A stretch of 64,000 nucleotides of DNA from Piliocolobus tephrosceles (Eukaryota > Chordata > Mammalia > Primates > Cercopithecidae). Under the pieces are notes generated by a model that worked only from the letters and a program-made list of their open reading frames with translations, was not told the DNA's origin and made no database searches. Below, in pieces: positions 42,921-52,998 of the stretch (its first letter is position 1; each line of letters starts with the position of its first letter). The stretch spans positions 133,914,802 to 133,978,801 of the forward strand of contig NC_045437.1 in assembly GCF_002776525.5 (NCBI RefSeq). The letters are read 5' to 3'. The translations under genes and the position numbers were made by a program.

Positions 42921-43245
42921 ATCATGCATGTGCTTTTATGTCTCCATGCCATACCATATAATGTTACCTCTCCCTACTGAAGTGCTTCTGCCTTGTCGTT
43001 TTCTTGGTGAATTTTGACTCTGCCTTGAGACACAGCACACACATCTGTTCCTAGTTTTCCCCTTTCACATAGGCCTATTATAAGACTGACTTTCACATGT
43101 ATTAGGTCATGTGTTCACTGAGGTGGGACCAAGGCTTGTTCATCTTTGCATTTCTAATATCTAAACGTGTGTAAGATGTGCTTATTAGTTGAGTGGATGA
43201 AATACAGGACTCTAAGAACTCTGAGAAGCTTTCCAAAATCCAGTG

Positions 43246-43369
43246 AGTGCATTTCAGCCTGGATTTTCTTACTTAATGGTATTCTGCAAATGGGAACACC
43301 TAAGCTCAGAGAGGTTAAGTCCCTGGTAATAAGTGATAGGGTTAGGACTGTCTGAAGCTAATGTCAAGA
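43246..43369 (-). repeat. Dispersed duplication, copy A (MIR-derived)
   Basis: This 124-bp segment aligns to 48707-48842 with only two substitutions and one 12-bp deletion, 5.4 kb away in the same orientation. The segment is a MIR in reverse orientation. Copy A lacks 12 bp that copy B shares with the MIR consensus order, so the deletion is probably in A. Confidence 0.9.
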
Positions 43370-43469
43370 TTCTAATAGTCACAAGATCAGGCTGGCATGT
43401 GATCAGAATACAAAGTGGAGATTAAATAGTGTTCGAGAAAGTCAGGTACCAGAAAGTACCCAGTCCCGT

Positions 43470-43600
43470 GGGTCAGGAAACTTTGGTTCCAATGCTGAAC
43501 ACCCTACTTAGCTGCGTACTTGAGGCAAGTCACTCCATCTCTCTAGGCCTCAGTTTCCCCATTTGTAGTATGACAGAATTGAACCAGCTAATATCCAAAG
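43470..43600 (+). repeat. MIR SINE fragment
   Basis: Forward MIR blocks: 'acttgaggcaagtcactcca', 'ctctctaggcctcagtttcc' and 'ccatttgtagtatgacaga'. Opposite in orientation to copy A just upstream. Confidence 0.75.
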
Positions 43601-43604
43601 GCCA

Positions 43605-45445
43605 TTTGCATCTTCAACTCCTATTATTAATAATTATTTTCCCTTAAAGGTTCCTCCCTATTTGCAGCCTACAGAATTTTAAGTAAATAGAAACAAGCTG
43701 CTATACTGAACTACCCCTAATTATACTTGGAATATTTGCAACCAAATTGAAAGTAAAATTCTGATTGCTTGCCCCAGAATTTCTCTTAGGGAAGGAATTC
43801 TCTTTGTTTGAGACAATACTTTGATAGGCAGCTGGAAGAAATGGTAAAACCCTGAGGCATTAGTCTATAGGCACTTGAATAACTAAGAAGATAACTAAAC
43901 TGATACATATGAGAAAGAATCTAGAAATCTGGGGGGGATTAGGAGTAAAAAGTGGAGAAGAAAAGCAAGAAAAGTGGAGTCGAAAAGCAAGAAAGAAGGA
44001 GAGTCTGCTACACAAGATAGAGTTCTAGGTAATGTAGCCTGGGGATTTTTTGGAACCAAATATTTGTTAGGAAATTTTAGCTTGTTTTGCTTTTTCAAAA
44101 TTTTAGCAAAATCTGTGCACATCAGAGCCATATGTAAGTAGTCTTTTTGGTGGAAATTAAATGAAAAATGCTGAGTTCCAAATCTCACCTAATGTGTTAT
44201 GAGATGGCCTCTTGAGCAGGATGGGGAGATGCTCTTCCAGGGCTCCATAAAGACCGTGCATTGCTCAAGGGTGGCACGTGTATGTATGTGTGGACAGGCA
44301 ATTCAAATTCTAGGTGTGGCAGATCTGTGCATTTCTCAGAATTTTCCATTATATGGCAGTGTCTTGTTCTAACAAAATCACCATGTCATGACAATGTTCT
44401 GACATATGGAAGTAAATGACCTCAGAGGTGGTATCCTTTTCTAATTTAAACACAGGTAATATATAGTCTAGTGGTGGTGTTTGGTCTTAAACTGAATACG
44501 TTGACAGAACAGGAGTTCAAAGTCAGAGGTGATCATGAAACTAGAAGGAGGTCCTTAGAAAGACATTAGATGTTCCACAATCTGTCAAAAGCATTTTGCA
44601 TCAATCACTTTTAGGTAGATATTACAGGAGAGGATAATCTCAGCTGACATCGGAGTAATATATGGAACAAAGCAGTACTAGGGACATCAGCAGAAATCCA
44701 TGCAAATGCTGCATTCTCCACTGGTCTTTCTGTTGCTCCCTCCTATATTCACAGACTCACCTGAACTTTTATGTTAATCAGAATTAGAATAAAACATTGA
44801 TTCGCCCAACATGGCATTGGTATTCCACAGAGTTATCCAGGAGTGTAATCAACACTGTAACAAGAAAATTGTGGGTTTCTCAGGTGTGGAAAATGCTTCA
44901 GTGTCTGTCTCCCACCCTAATTAAAATGTTAATAGGACATACACTGCTCCCTTTGCTCAGTTCTGCAGTGAGAGGATAGAGAGGGAATTCTCAATTGCTC
45001 ACGTATACTTCTTTTTTATGGCTCGGTTTACAAGCAATCATATCATTCCACACAAACTATAATTTCCTCTTTGTTATCTCTGCTTCCTTCAGACAAACAA
45101 CGATTCACTGAAGAAATAATAATGAACCATTACCTTTGATGTAACGGCTGCCTGTACTGTCGAGATGGGAGTGTGCCAAGATCGGAGATTAATTCATATT
45201 AAGGAAGGTGAAGAGAATTTCACTTCTGGATGATGTGAGCACCCTGCAGTTTGCTGTGTACTTTTTCATACACTTATGTATTTATCTAAAGCCTTCCATG
45301 ATTTTTTTGGTGCAGTAGTATACAGAATCTGAACTTTTATAAGGTCAACTGTAAAGAATTATCTAATAGTTACTCTAAAATTTTACTTCCAATAACTGCT
45401 GCAATCATTGGTTTCTTTGTTCACTCACTCGCCCATCCCTCTGTC
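43605..45445. other. Unannotated non-coding DNA
   Basis: No gene or confident repeat recognised apart from a 22-bp tandem duplication. Confidence 0.4.
43948..43991 (+). repeat. 22-bp tandem duplication
   Basis: Units 43948-43969 and 43970-43991 ('aaaagtggag' followed by two or three variable bases and 'aaaagcaag') differ at two positions. Confidence 0.9.
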
Positions 45446-45449
45446 TCTC

Positions 45450-45530
45450 TACCTACCCATTTATTCAACAAACATTTACTAGGTGCCCAGTTATATGCTG
45501 GTCACTGTTTCACACCTTACAAAATCAATG
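45450..45530 (-). repeat. L2 LINE 3'-end fragment
   Basis: Reverse L2 tail: 'ttattcaacaaacatttact' and 'aggtgcccagttatatgctg'. Confidence 0.65.
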
Positions 45531-45574
45531 TGTTCAGTGATGAGAGCACTTGACACAGGATCTGTGCTGTTAGA

Positions 45575-45765
45575 ACCCAGTTCTCAACCTCAGCCACAGC
45601 CTGGTATCACCTGGCATCACAGGCCTGTTCTGAGCAATACTGATATCTAGGTCACACTCCTAAAGATTCTGACTTCATTGTTCTGGGATGTGGACTAGGA
45701 ATTGGGATTATTTTTAAACTCCCCAGCTGGTCCCAAAATGAAACAAACATTGGGAATCACTGGCT
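45575..45765 (+). mobile_element. MER5-type hAT DNA transposon (nonautonomous)
   Basis: Starts 'agttctcaacctcagccaca' and ends 'cattgggaatcactgg', diverged inverted ends of the hAT-Charlie MER5 group. Internal 'ctggtatcacctggcatcac' and 'attctgacttcattgttctg' fit. No clean 8-bp flank duplication was recovered. Confidence 0.7.
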
Positions 45766-46068
45766 TAGCATTTACAACCCAATAAATAAGATGAACAATA
45801 AAGCAAGCAAATAAATAATAATTACATGATGCAAAAGGCCATGGAGATGGGTGTTTCACTCTTTCTGGCTATTTCTAGTTAAACAGGAAGTCTGAAAACC
45901 TTCCTAAATTAATGCAATAGAGATAATAAGAAATACAATGTGACACTGAGGTTCCTACTGTCCTCTAGCTGAGAGTGGACTCCTTTTGCATGGTGGTAGG
46001 GTTTAGCAAGAAGAATATGGGTTAATGTCAGCCAAATATAAAACTTTCTCCACCAGACTCTCTTTGTA

Positions 46069-46582
46069 ATACTTTAAGCTCTAGGGTACATGTGCACAAT
46101 ATGCAAGTTTGTTACATATGTATACATGTGCCACGTTGGTGTGCTGCACCCATTAACTCATCATTTACATTAGGTATATCTCCTAATGCTATCCCTCCCC
46201 CCTTCCCCAACCCCACAACAGGTCCTGGTGTGTGATGTTCCCCTTCCTGTGTCCAAGTGTTCTCATTGTTCAATTCCCACCTGTGAGTGAGAACATGTGG
46301 TGTTTGGTTTTCTGTCCTTGAGATAGTTTGCTCAGAATGATGGTTTCCAGCTTCATCCATGTCCCTTCAAAGGACGTGAACTCATCCTTTTTCATGGCTG
46401 CATAGTATTCCATGGTGTATACGTGCCACATTTTCTTAATCTAGTCTATCATTGATGGACATTTGGGTTGGTTCCAAGTCTTTGCTATTGTGAATAGTGC
46501 CGCAATAAACATACATGTGCATGTGTCCTTATAGCAGCATGATTTATAATCCTTTGGGTATATACCCAGTAACAGGATGGCC
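46069..46582 (-). mobile_element. 5'-truncated L1 3' end without a poly(A) tail
   Basis: Contains the reverse of L1 3' sequence from 'actttaagctctagggtaca' through the ORF2 C-terminal coding region, ending at 'aacaggatggcc'. The body is similar to the 3' end of the full-length L1 at 28.6 kb but has its own changes. Instead of a poly(T) (poly(A) on the - strand) the left edge is 'ctctctttgtaat'. Confidence 0.9.
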
Positions 46583-46609
46583 GTTTCAATATCCTTCTGC
46601 ATGCCTCTG

Positions 46610-46765
46610 AAACTCTACAAGTCTTTGACTCCTCATCTGGAAAATGGAGATGATTACAGAGCCTTTTCCCAAAGGAGGTTCTCCTGATGAGAAGTTTAAA
46701 TAGATAATATTTACAAAGTAAACAGGCTGATGGTAGGCCCAGGAATGTGCTCAATAAATGCTGAT
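46610..46765 (+). repeat. MIR SINE fragment
   Basis: Forward MIR 3' part: 'ctcctcatctggaaaatgga', 'gatgattacagagcctttt' and 'gaatgtgctcaataaatgct'. Confidence 0.7.
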
Positions 46766-46797
46766 CACCTTGCCTGGGTGTTTAAGGTCTCCCTGGC

Positions 46798-46905
46798 TAG
46801 AACACAGACTCCATGAGGGCAGGGACCACATCTGTCTTGCTCATCATTGATTCCCTAGCACATATAGGCAGACACATAGCAAGCATTCAAATATCTGTGT
46901 CAGGA
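46798..46905 (+). repeat. L2 LINE 3'-end fragment
   Basis: Forward L2 tail: 'agactccatgagggcaggga', 'ccacatctgtcttgctcatc' and 'ttccctagcacatataggca'. Confidence 0.8.
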
Positions 46906-47930
46906 ATGCATTCAATTGGGTGGTATTTATGTGTTTAGCATGGCGAGTTCAGCTAGAGTTCATCCACTTGGCTGAAATGTACAGATTTTGGCATCAGATG
47001 TCATCTCAAAGCCTTATGAATGGGTTTACCTTGTGAAATGACATTTTGAGGCTGCTGTCCCTTTTCCTTCTTCCTAGACTGTATCCCCAGGGGTCATCAA
47101 GGTTTTTGGGTGGGATGTGAGAGCTGCTCATGAACTGCAAGGCCAGCATTGCTTACCTTGTCTTGAGGTCCCAGGCTGAAGCCCTCAACCCTGTTTCAAG
47201 AGCTGCCCCCAGAAAGCCCCTGGAACCAGCATTTTGACTGTGTGCTATTTATCCAGTAGAACTCATTCACAGTGTCTGTTCAAGTGACACCAGCCCTTTG
47301 AAAAATACTGCTGGGGTTTGCTTTTAATGGCCACAGAGGGTGTCTACCTGTTATTACCAAAAATAATTAATTTTCCTGGAAAAAACACTGCAGCCACTTT
47401 ATCTCATAGGTTAATCTGGGCCAGCAACAGGTTGCAGGCAGGAACCAGGAGTTCTGTGGCAACAACCTGGCGTTATGAGACAAAAGTCTACCCAAGCCAC
47501 ATGAAAACTAGGTACCCACTTGGCTTTTGGGGAAAAGAACACAATATAACTCATAAGGGTGCAACTTAATGGAGGATCAAAAACTTTATGAACGTATTGA
47601 AAAATAAATGGACACTCTCTTGGACAATATGAAGTATTCCATTTGAAAAATTAAATAAATCTCATTAGAGTTTAATGTGTAATTTCATTTCCATGCTGTA
47701 GTTAAGAAAGAGCTATTGATTCCTGGCAGCAGCTGGCAACAGGAATAAAACGTAGCCAGACAAGGCGTCTTGTTTCTGAGATTTCTGCTTAGTCTGGTCC
47801 TCTAAGGAGCTTGATTTAATCAGTCATCTCCTTCTTACAAATGACTGAAGGAGTCAGGAAGGAAAGTATTTTGGTCACTACCACACTGTAGTATTAGAGT
47901 TAGATTTTTAAATATTAATATTTAAATTCT
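46906..47930. other. Unannotated non-coding DNA
   Basis: No gene or confident repeat recognised. Confidence 0.4.
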
Positions 47931-47940
47931 ATTCTTTTTC

Positions 47941-48272
47941 TTATGTATTTATTTATTTAATTAATTTTATTATTATTATTATTTTTTTGAGACAGAGTCT
48001 CACTGTGTCGCCCAGGCTGGAGTGCAGTGGTGTGATCTCGGCTCACTGCAAGCTCCGCTTCCTGGGTTCATGCCATTCTCCTGCCTCAGCCTCCCGAGTA
48101 GCTGTGACTACAGGCGCCCGCCACCACACCCGGCTAATTTTTTTGTATTTTTTTGGTAGAGACGGGGTTTTACAGTGTTAGCCAGGATGGTCTCGATCTC
48201 CCGACCTCATGATCCACCCACTTCGGCCTCCCAAAGTGCTGGGATTACAGGCGTGAGCCACTGCGCCCGGCC
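47941..48272 (-). mobile_element. AluY: Alu element, Y-like
   Basis: On the + strand: a T-rich tail with ATTT and ATT interruptions, 'gagacagagtctcactgtgt', 'caagctccgcttcctgggtt', 'catgccattctcctgcctca', 'gtgttagccaggatggtctc' and a 'gccactgcgcccggcc' end. The 'caagctccgc' and 'gttagccaggatggtctcga' wording fits AluY. An 8-bp flank match 'tctttttc' (47933-47940 and 48273-48280) may be the target duplication. Full-length and among the youngest elements here. Confidence 0.9.
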
Positions 48273-48665
48273 TCTTTTTCATTTTTAGACAATGCTGCCA
48301 CTCTGTCTCTCATCATACTGCAATTCAATTCAGAAAAAGTTCAAAAACTCTTTGCAGTATGAATGCTTACAAAACTCACCTTTTTATTCATAGCCACAGT
48401 GCTTACCACTTCATCCTGTCTATGTAGTGCTTAAGTTTCTGAGTTTGCCTCTCCTTAGCAACAGTTTGGCTCTCTCGTGCCTTCATCTAAAGGCAAATAC
48501 CTTTGCTATGAGAACATTTCACGAGCAGGGGTAAAGTTCACTTTTAATTTTGGGACCAGTCTGGCAAATTAATTGGTCCATCCTTGTTTTATTGCTGTCT
48601 TGATTATCTGGACTGGTACAAAATAGGCTATTAACCTGTTGCTGACCATTGTCTATAAGGCAGAA

Positions 48666-48693
48666 GATATAGGCACATCAGTGTGCCTATATC
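48666..48693. repeat. Perfect 12-bp inverted repeat (hairpin)
   Basis: 'gatataggcaca' (48666-48677) and 'tgtgcctatatc' (48682-48693) with a 4-nt loop TCAG. It directly precedes the direct repeats and copy B of the dispersed duplication. Confidence 0.92.
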
Positions 48694-48729
48694 AGCCTGG
48701 ATTTTCAGTGCATTTCAGCCTGGATTTTC
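48692..48729 (+). repeat. 15-bp direct repeat, 23-bp period
   Basis: 'tcagcctggattttc' at 48692-48706 and again at 48715-48729. The second unit lies within copy B; the first precedes it. Confidence 0.92.
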
Positions 48730-48842
48730 TTACTTAATGGTATTGGCACCCCCATTCTGCAAATGGGAAGACCTAAGCTCAGAGAGGTTAAGTCCCTGGT
48801 AATAAGTGATAGGGTTAGGACTGTTTGAAGCTAATGTCAAGA
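48707..48842 (-). repeat. Dispersed duplication, copy B (MIR-derived)
   Basis: A 136-bp segment aligning to 43246-43369. It retains a 12-bp block ('ggcacccccatt') that fits the MIR order and is missing in copy A, so B looks closer to the ancestral form. Flanked by short direct repeats on both sides. Confidence 0.9.
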
Positions 48843-48876
48843 CCACTTCCTTGGCCTGGGACCACTTCCTTGGCCT
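48841..48876 (+). repeat. 17-bp direct repeat, 19-bp period
   Basis: 'gaccacttccttggcct' at 48841-48857 and 48860-48876, exact, separated by two G bases. Confidence 0.92.
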
Positions 48877-48929
48877 TTCTTAAGAATAAGTAACAATCTG
48901 TTGCTTCAAAAATGAAGCCCCTGAAATTA

Positions 48930-49145
48930 ACATTTATTAAGCTCTACATTCTAGGTAATGTTTGAAGTAGTTCATGTCTATGATGTCATTTAATTCTCAA
49001 AAATTTGTTCTGAGGCTGGCGTTGTTCTTGTCCCTTTTTCACAAAGGAGGACATTGAGACAAAAAGAGGATTTTAAATTTTGCCAGAGTCACACTCTAGG
49101 AAGTGACAAAGGCAGGATCTGGTGTCCAGCAGTCAGACCCACGGT
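48930..49145 (-). repeat. MIR SINE
   Basis: Reverse MIR blocks: 'aacatttattaagctctaca', 'atttaattctcaaaaatttg', 'tttcacaaaggaggacattg' and 'gtgacaaaggcaggatctgg'. Confidence 0.7.
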
Positions 49146-49149
49146 TCTA

Positions 49150-52135
49150 CTCATCTTTACCAAGTGCTGCCGTCACAGAGATTCTGGGTCACCCACCAAC
49201 ACTTTAAAGTCTTATGGAGCTGTGAGAAAGGATATGCATTTCATTATGTCAAACAGGAGGCATTTCACATTAACCTTTCAGTTTTCTCATCAGTACAATG
49301 GGAATGAAGTCACTGCGTCCCATTCTGCTTTAGGAAATTCCTAGAGGACTACTTGTGAAAATGCTCTCTTGAAATTTATAAACCATGATAAAAATCTGAA
49401 TTGTTTTCTAAACACCCATAGGATAAGGCATAAAAAGGAGTCGATGCCGGTCACAGATTCTGTCCTTCAACTACTCAAGGAATAGTGCTTTGCAAAGAAT
49501 TTAAACTTAATGAGAGGTTCCTCATCTAACTGTATTTTTGAGCAGCACTTGAAGCCCGAGTCTTAGAATCTTCATATGAGAGCAGACTTGAGTATTATTT
49601 AGTTAAAATCTTCTCTCCTTCTGATACCTGACACATCTCTGATAGTCTTGCTATGATAGTTCCCCCCCTTGCCTTGAGTCTCTCAGTGATGGGACGTCCG
49701 TGACTATGGGAGATTGTTTACCACTTCGGTCCATTAGAAACTGCTTTCTTATATCAAGTTGTCTCACTTTTGGCTCTGCCCCTCTTGCTTCTGAGCCATT
49801 CTAAGGCATAAGAATGAAGAGGAAAATTCTCTTTTTGTAACAGCATCACATCTTGCACAAAGACAGGGGGATTGTGCCTTTACCTGTTCCTAACTTAGTT
49901 GCTGCATGGCTCACACTATGGGATTATATGTAACAGGGAAAAGAATCCTTCATACATCATCCTTTCCCAGCTGACTTCTTGCTTTACAATTAGCCATGAA
50001 AGTATTGAATGTATTGTCATAGCTTCTCCAGTGCCAAAAGTGGGCCATGTCCAATTCATTATGTTTGTGTGTCTCACAAATGGCCATCAAAGAGCAGCCT
50101 AGTCATTTGTGGGGGTAGGCAATCAGAAGAAGCCTAACACTTTCTGCTCTCCATTTTAATCCCACTCATCAGGCACATTTTCTATTAATACATACATCTG
50201 CATTCAAACGCTGAATGGCATTTTCATCATTTCCCAAAGAGCTTTCTATGAGGGCCAGAGGGAGAACCATACACTAATACACAGATGCATTATGTTAGGA
50301 AGGTGTCAACACTTTCCTCTAATCAGTCCACAGTCAATATTCTCCATCATGAATAACTAATTAGTTTCTCAACTCTGTTCCTCACATGTCATGGCAAAAA
50401 TCTATCTGAAGAATGCCATCTGCACTTCAGGAAGGGACAAGCATTGTAATTAAGTTTTAAGCTATTTCTTCAGCATGAAGCTGCCACGAAGTGTGAAATG
50501 ACTATAATTCACATTTTTAAGACCCTGAATTTATTAGCATCTATTTTCTATTCAAGGTTAGGGGTATGGTGCTTGGATTGTCAAGGGATTCAAATTCCTC
50601 TGTGCTTTGTTATTCTGGAGTGAGTGTGTTTGAGCCCAGATGCCAGGCAAGGAAAATTATCATTAATGAGTCAGGTTGTATTTGTAAAAAAAAGCTCAAA
50701 GAACTGGAAACTCATCTTCCATTGTGAATAAGAAGCGGCAATGAAAGGTATAACTGGGTAAAAGAGGACTTGGCATTCCTCTGTGAATTACGACAACCAT
50801 GCTTGAGAAGATGAATAGGAACTGTAGGCCAGGGGCTTCAAATTAAGCACAGCTCTGCTGAAGTGTGACTATTGCACAACCCATGAACAAAAAAGGAATG
50901 TGAAGTTTTAAAACTGCTTTCAGTAAATGAAAGAGGAATGGATTATTCTCCTTTGGAAATGACATATTATGAATAGAAAAAAGAAAGCTATGGGATAAAT
51001 ATGTGCTTAGGCATAACTACAGACCCCAGGAAAGCTTTGATAGCCTTCCTTCATAAACAATGTGTTGGAGACAGTTACTCATCTTTATGCTGGCTGAACA
51101 CACACTTTTGAGGGGAATGGATTTGTAATGATTCATCTAACTTGAAACCCCTTGCAGACAATGGCAAAGGTGGAAGACATTTCAGTCAGTGAATCTGTGA
51201 GCATGCAGGGCACATGCAGGGCACACACACTGCGTATGTGTGTAATAGGGGAAGTACGGTGAGCCTGGGGCGTACCAAGAAAGGTGTCCTTAGGTTGGGA
51301 AAAGACATTTAAGCTGAGAGTTGACACATAAATAGGATTATCTAGAAAAAAGTAGAGATGAGTGCTTCAAGAAAAGAGAACGGCAACGTGAAGGCTCTAA
51401 GGCACTCTACAGCAAACAAGAAAAGGGCAGGATGTCTAAAGCCTATGGACAGGTGAGAGAGGACTTCTGATTAAACACTGAACTGAACACCTTTGTCTAC
51501 CTCCGCTCTTTCCTGAAACACTCATACAATGGCTATAAATGGACCCTAAAATGACCCAAACCTGTAAGGATGAAGGGAGGAAGGGAGAGAGAAGAAGAAC
51601 AGAAGAAACATGTCAACAATGCTTTGGAAGTTGAAAAGCAAGCAACAAATAGTAATTTCCTTGGCAGATGATGGGAAGCTAAAAGCTAAGAGACTGTGGG
51701 TTTGGTGAAGACCGAGCTGTGGGTTGATTCAAGCTGTAAATTCATGGCCAGGCCCAGGAATCATAGCTACCAGGCACCTCTGTGGCTGGGAGCATCCGGT
51801 GGGGCTACACACAGGAAGATTTGTTTAGGTCTCTGTGGGAAACCACAAGACCCCTAGAGATTGTTTCTTCACTATGTACATCCTGGCAACCAGACCATCC
51901 TCACTGTGTAAGACTTGAGCTTAACTCTGGAATCTGTGACAGCAGGACAGCTGAGGGTAGCAGTGCTGGACTAAAAATGGAATTACATGAAAACCTACGT
52001 ATTGAAGAGTGAAACCTCCAAGACTCCAATGAACAATACTGACAACCAGGTTTATCCTAAACAAGGGATTAGGATTTCTCTCTGGGGAAGCTGACCAGCC
52101 CAAGAGAAAATACCTACAGATTCTGACATTTGGGG
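49150..52135. other. Repeat-poor non-coding DNA
   Basis: No gene or confident repeat recognised across about 3 kb. A tandem 'catgcagggca' pair sits near 51203-51224 and purine-rich sequence at about 51565-51610. The part 50140-51010 is unique-looking and AT-rich. Confidence 0.45.
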
Positions 52136-52137
52136 TC

Positions 52138-52547
52138 TGATATAATTTGGATATTTATCCTTTTCAAATATCTTATCAAAATGTGGCTCCCAGTGATGGA
52201 GGCAGGGCCTAGAAGAAGGTGTTTGGGTCATGGGGGCAGGTCCCTAATAAATAAACTCTACTGTGCCTTCACAGTGGAGTTCCCACTCTGTTATTTCACA
52301 TAGGAGCTGGTTGTTTTAAAGAGCCCAGCATCTCTTTCTTGTTCCCCTTCTCTTGCCATGTGACATGCCAGCTCCTCTTGTCTTCTGCCACAGGTAAAAC
52401 TTCCTGAGGCCTCACAAGAAGCCAAGCAGATGTCAGTGCCATGCTCCTTATACAGCATGTGAAACTGTGAGCCAAATGACCCTCTTTTCTTTATAAATTA
52501 CTCAGTCTCAGGTATTCCTTTATGGCAATGCAAAATGCACTGACACA
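52138..52547 (+). mobile_element. Solo LTR of a MaLR (MST/MLT1-type)
   Basis: Starts TGATATAATTTGG and ends ACTGACACA, the MaLR LTR ends. Internal blocks: 'gtttgggtcatgggggcagg', 'ttgccatgtgacatgccagc', 'cttctgccacaggtaaaact', 'gaaactgtgagccaaatgac' and 'ataaattactcagtctcagg'. About 410 bp. No 5-bp flank match was found. MaLR LTRs are non-autonomous ERVL relatives. Confidence 0.8.
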
Positions 52548-52658
52548 GAGCATCCACCTAAGAATCCCAGCTCATCCTTCTACCTAGAAGCCCCCCACCC
52601 AATAAGCCCCATTCATATACACAAAACTTTCCAGCAGACTCTTACTGCTTCATTCTTT

Positions 52659-52669
52659 AAAATGAATAG
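52659..52669 (+). repeat. 11-bp target-site duplication, left copy (Alu)
   Basis: 'aaaatgaatag' matches 52988-52998 exactly. Confidence 0.88.
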
Positions 52670-52987
52670 GGCTCATGTCTGTAATCCCAGCACTTTGGGA
52701 GGCTGAGGTGGGTGGATCACCTGAGGTCCAGAGCTCGAGACCAGCCTGACCAACATGGTGAAACCCCGTCTTTACTAAAAAAAAAATAAAAATTAGCCAG
52801 GCGTGGTGGTGTGGGCTTGTAATCACAGCCACTCGGGAGGCTGAGGGGGGAGAATCACTTGAATCCAGGAGGCGGAGGTTGCAGTGAACCGAAATTGCAC
52901 CACTGCACTCTAGCCTGGGTGACAGAGTGCGACTCTGTCTCAAAAAAAAAAAAAAAAAAAAAAAAAGGAAAGAAAAGAAAAGAAAAG
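52670..52987 (+). mobile_element. Alu element, S-like, 5'-truncated by about 13 bp
   Basis: Begins at 'ggctcatgtctgtaatccca', lacking the usual first 13 bases. It then has the full dimer and a long A tail that degenerates into a GAAA-type run (52968-52987). Bounded by an exact 11-bp target duplication. Confidence 0.92.
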
Positions 52988-52998
52988 AAAATGAATAG
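52988..52998 (+). repeat. 11-bp target-site duplication, right copy (Alu)
   Basis: Exact match to 52659-52669. Confidence 0.88.
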
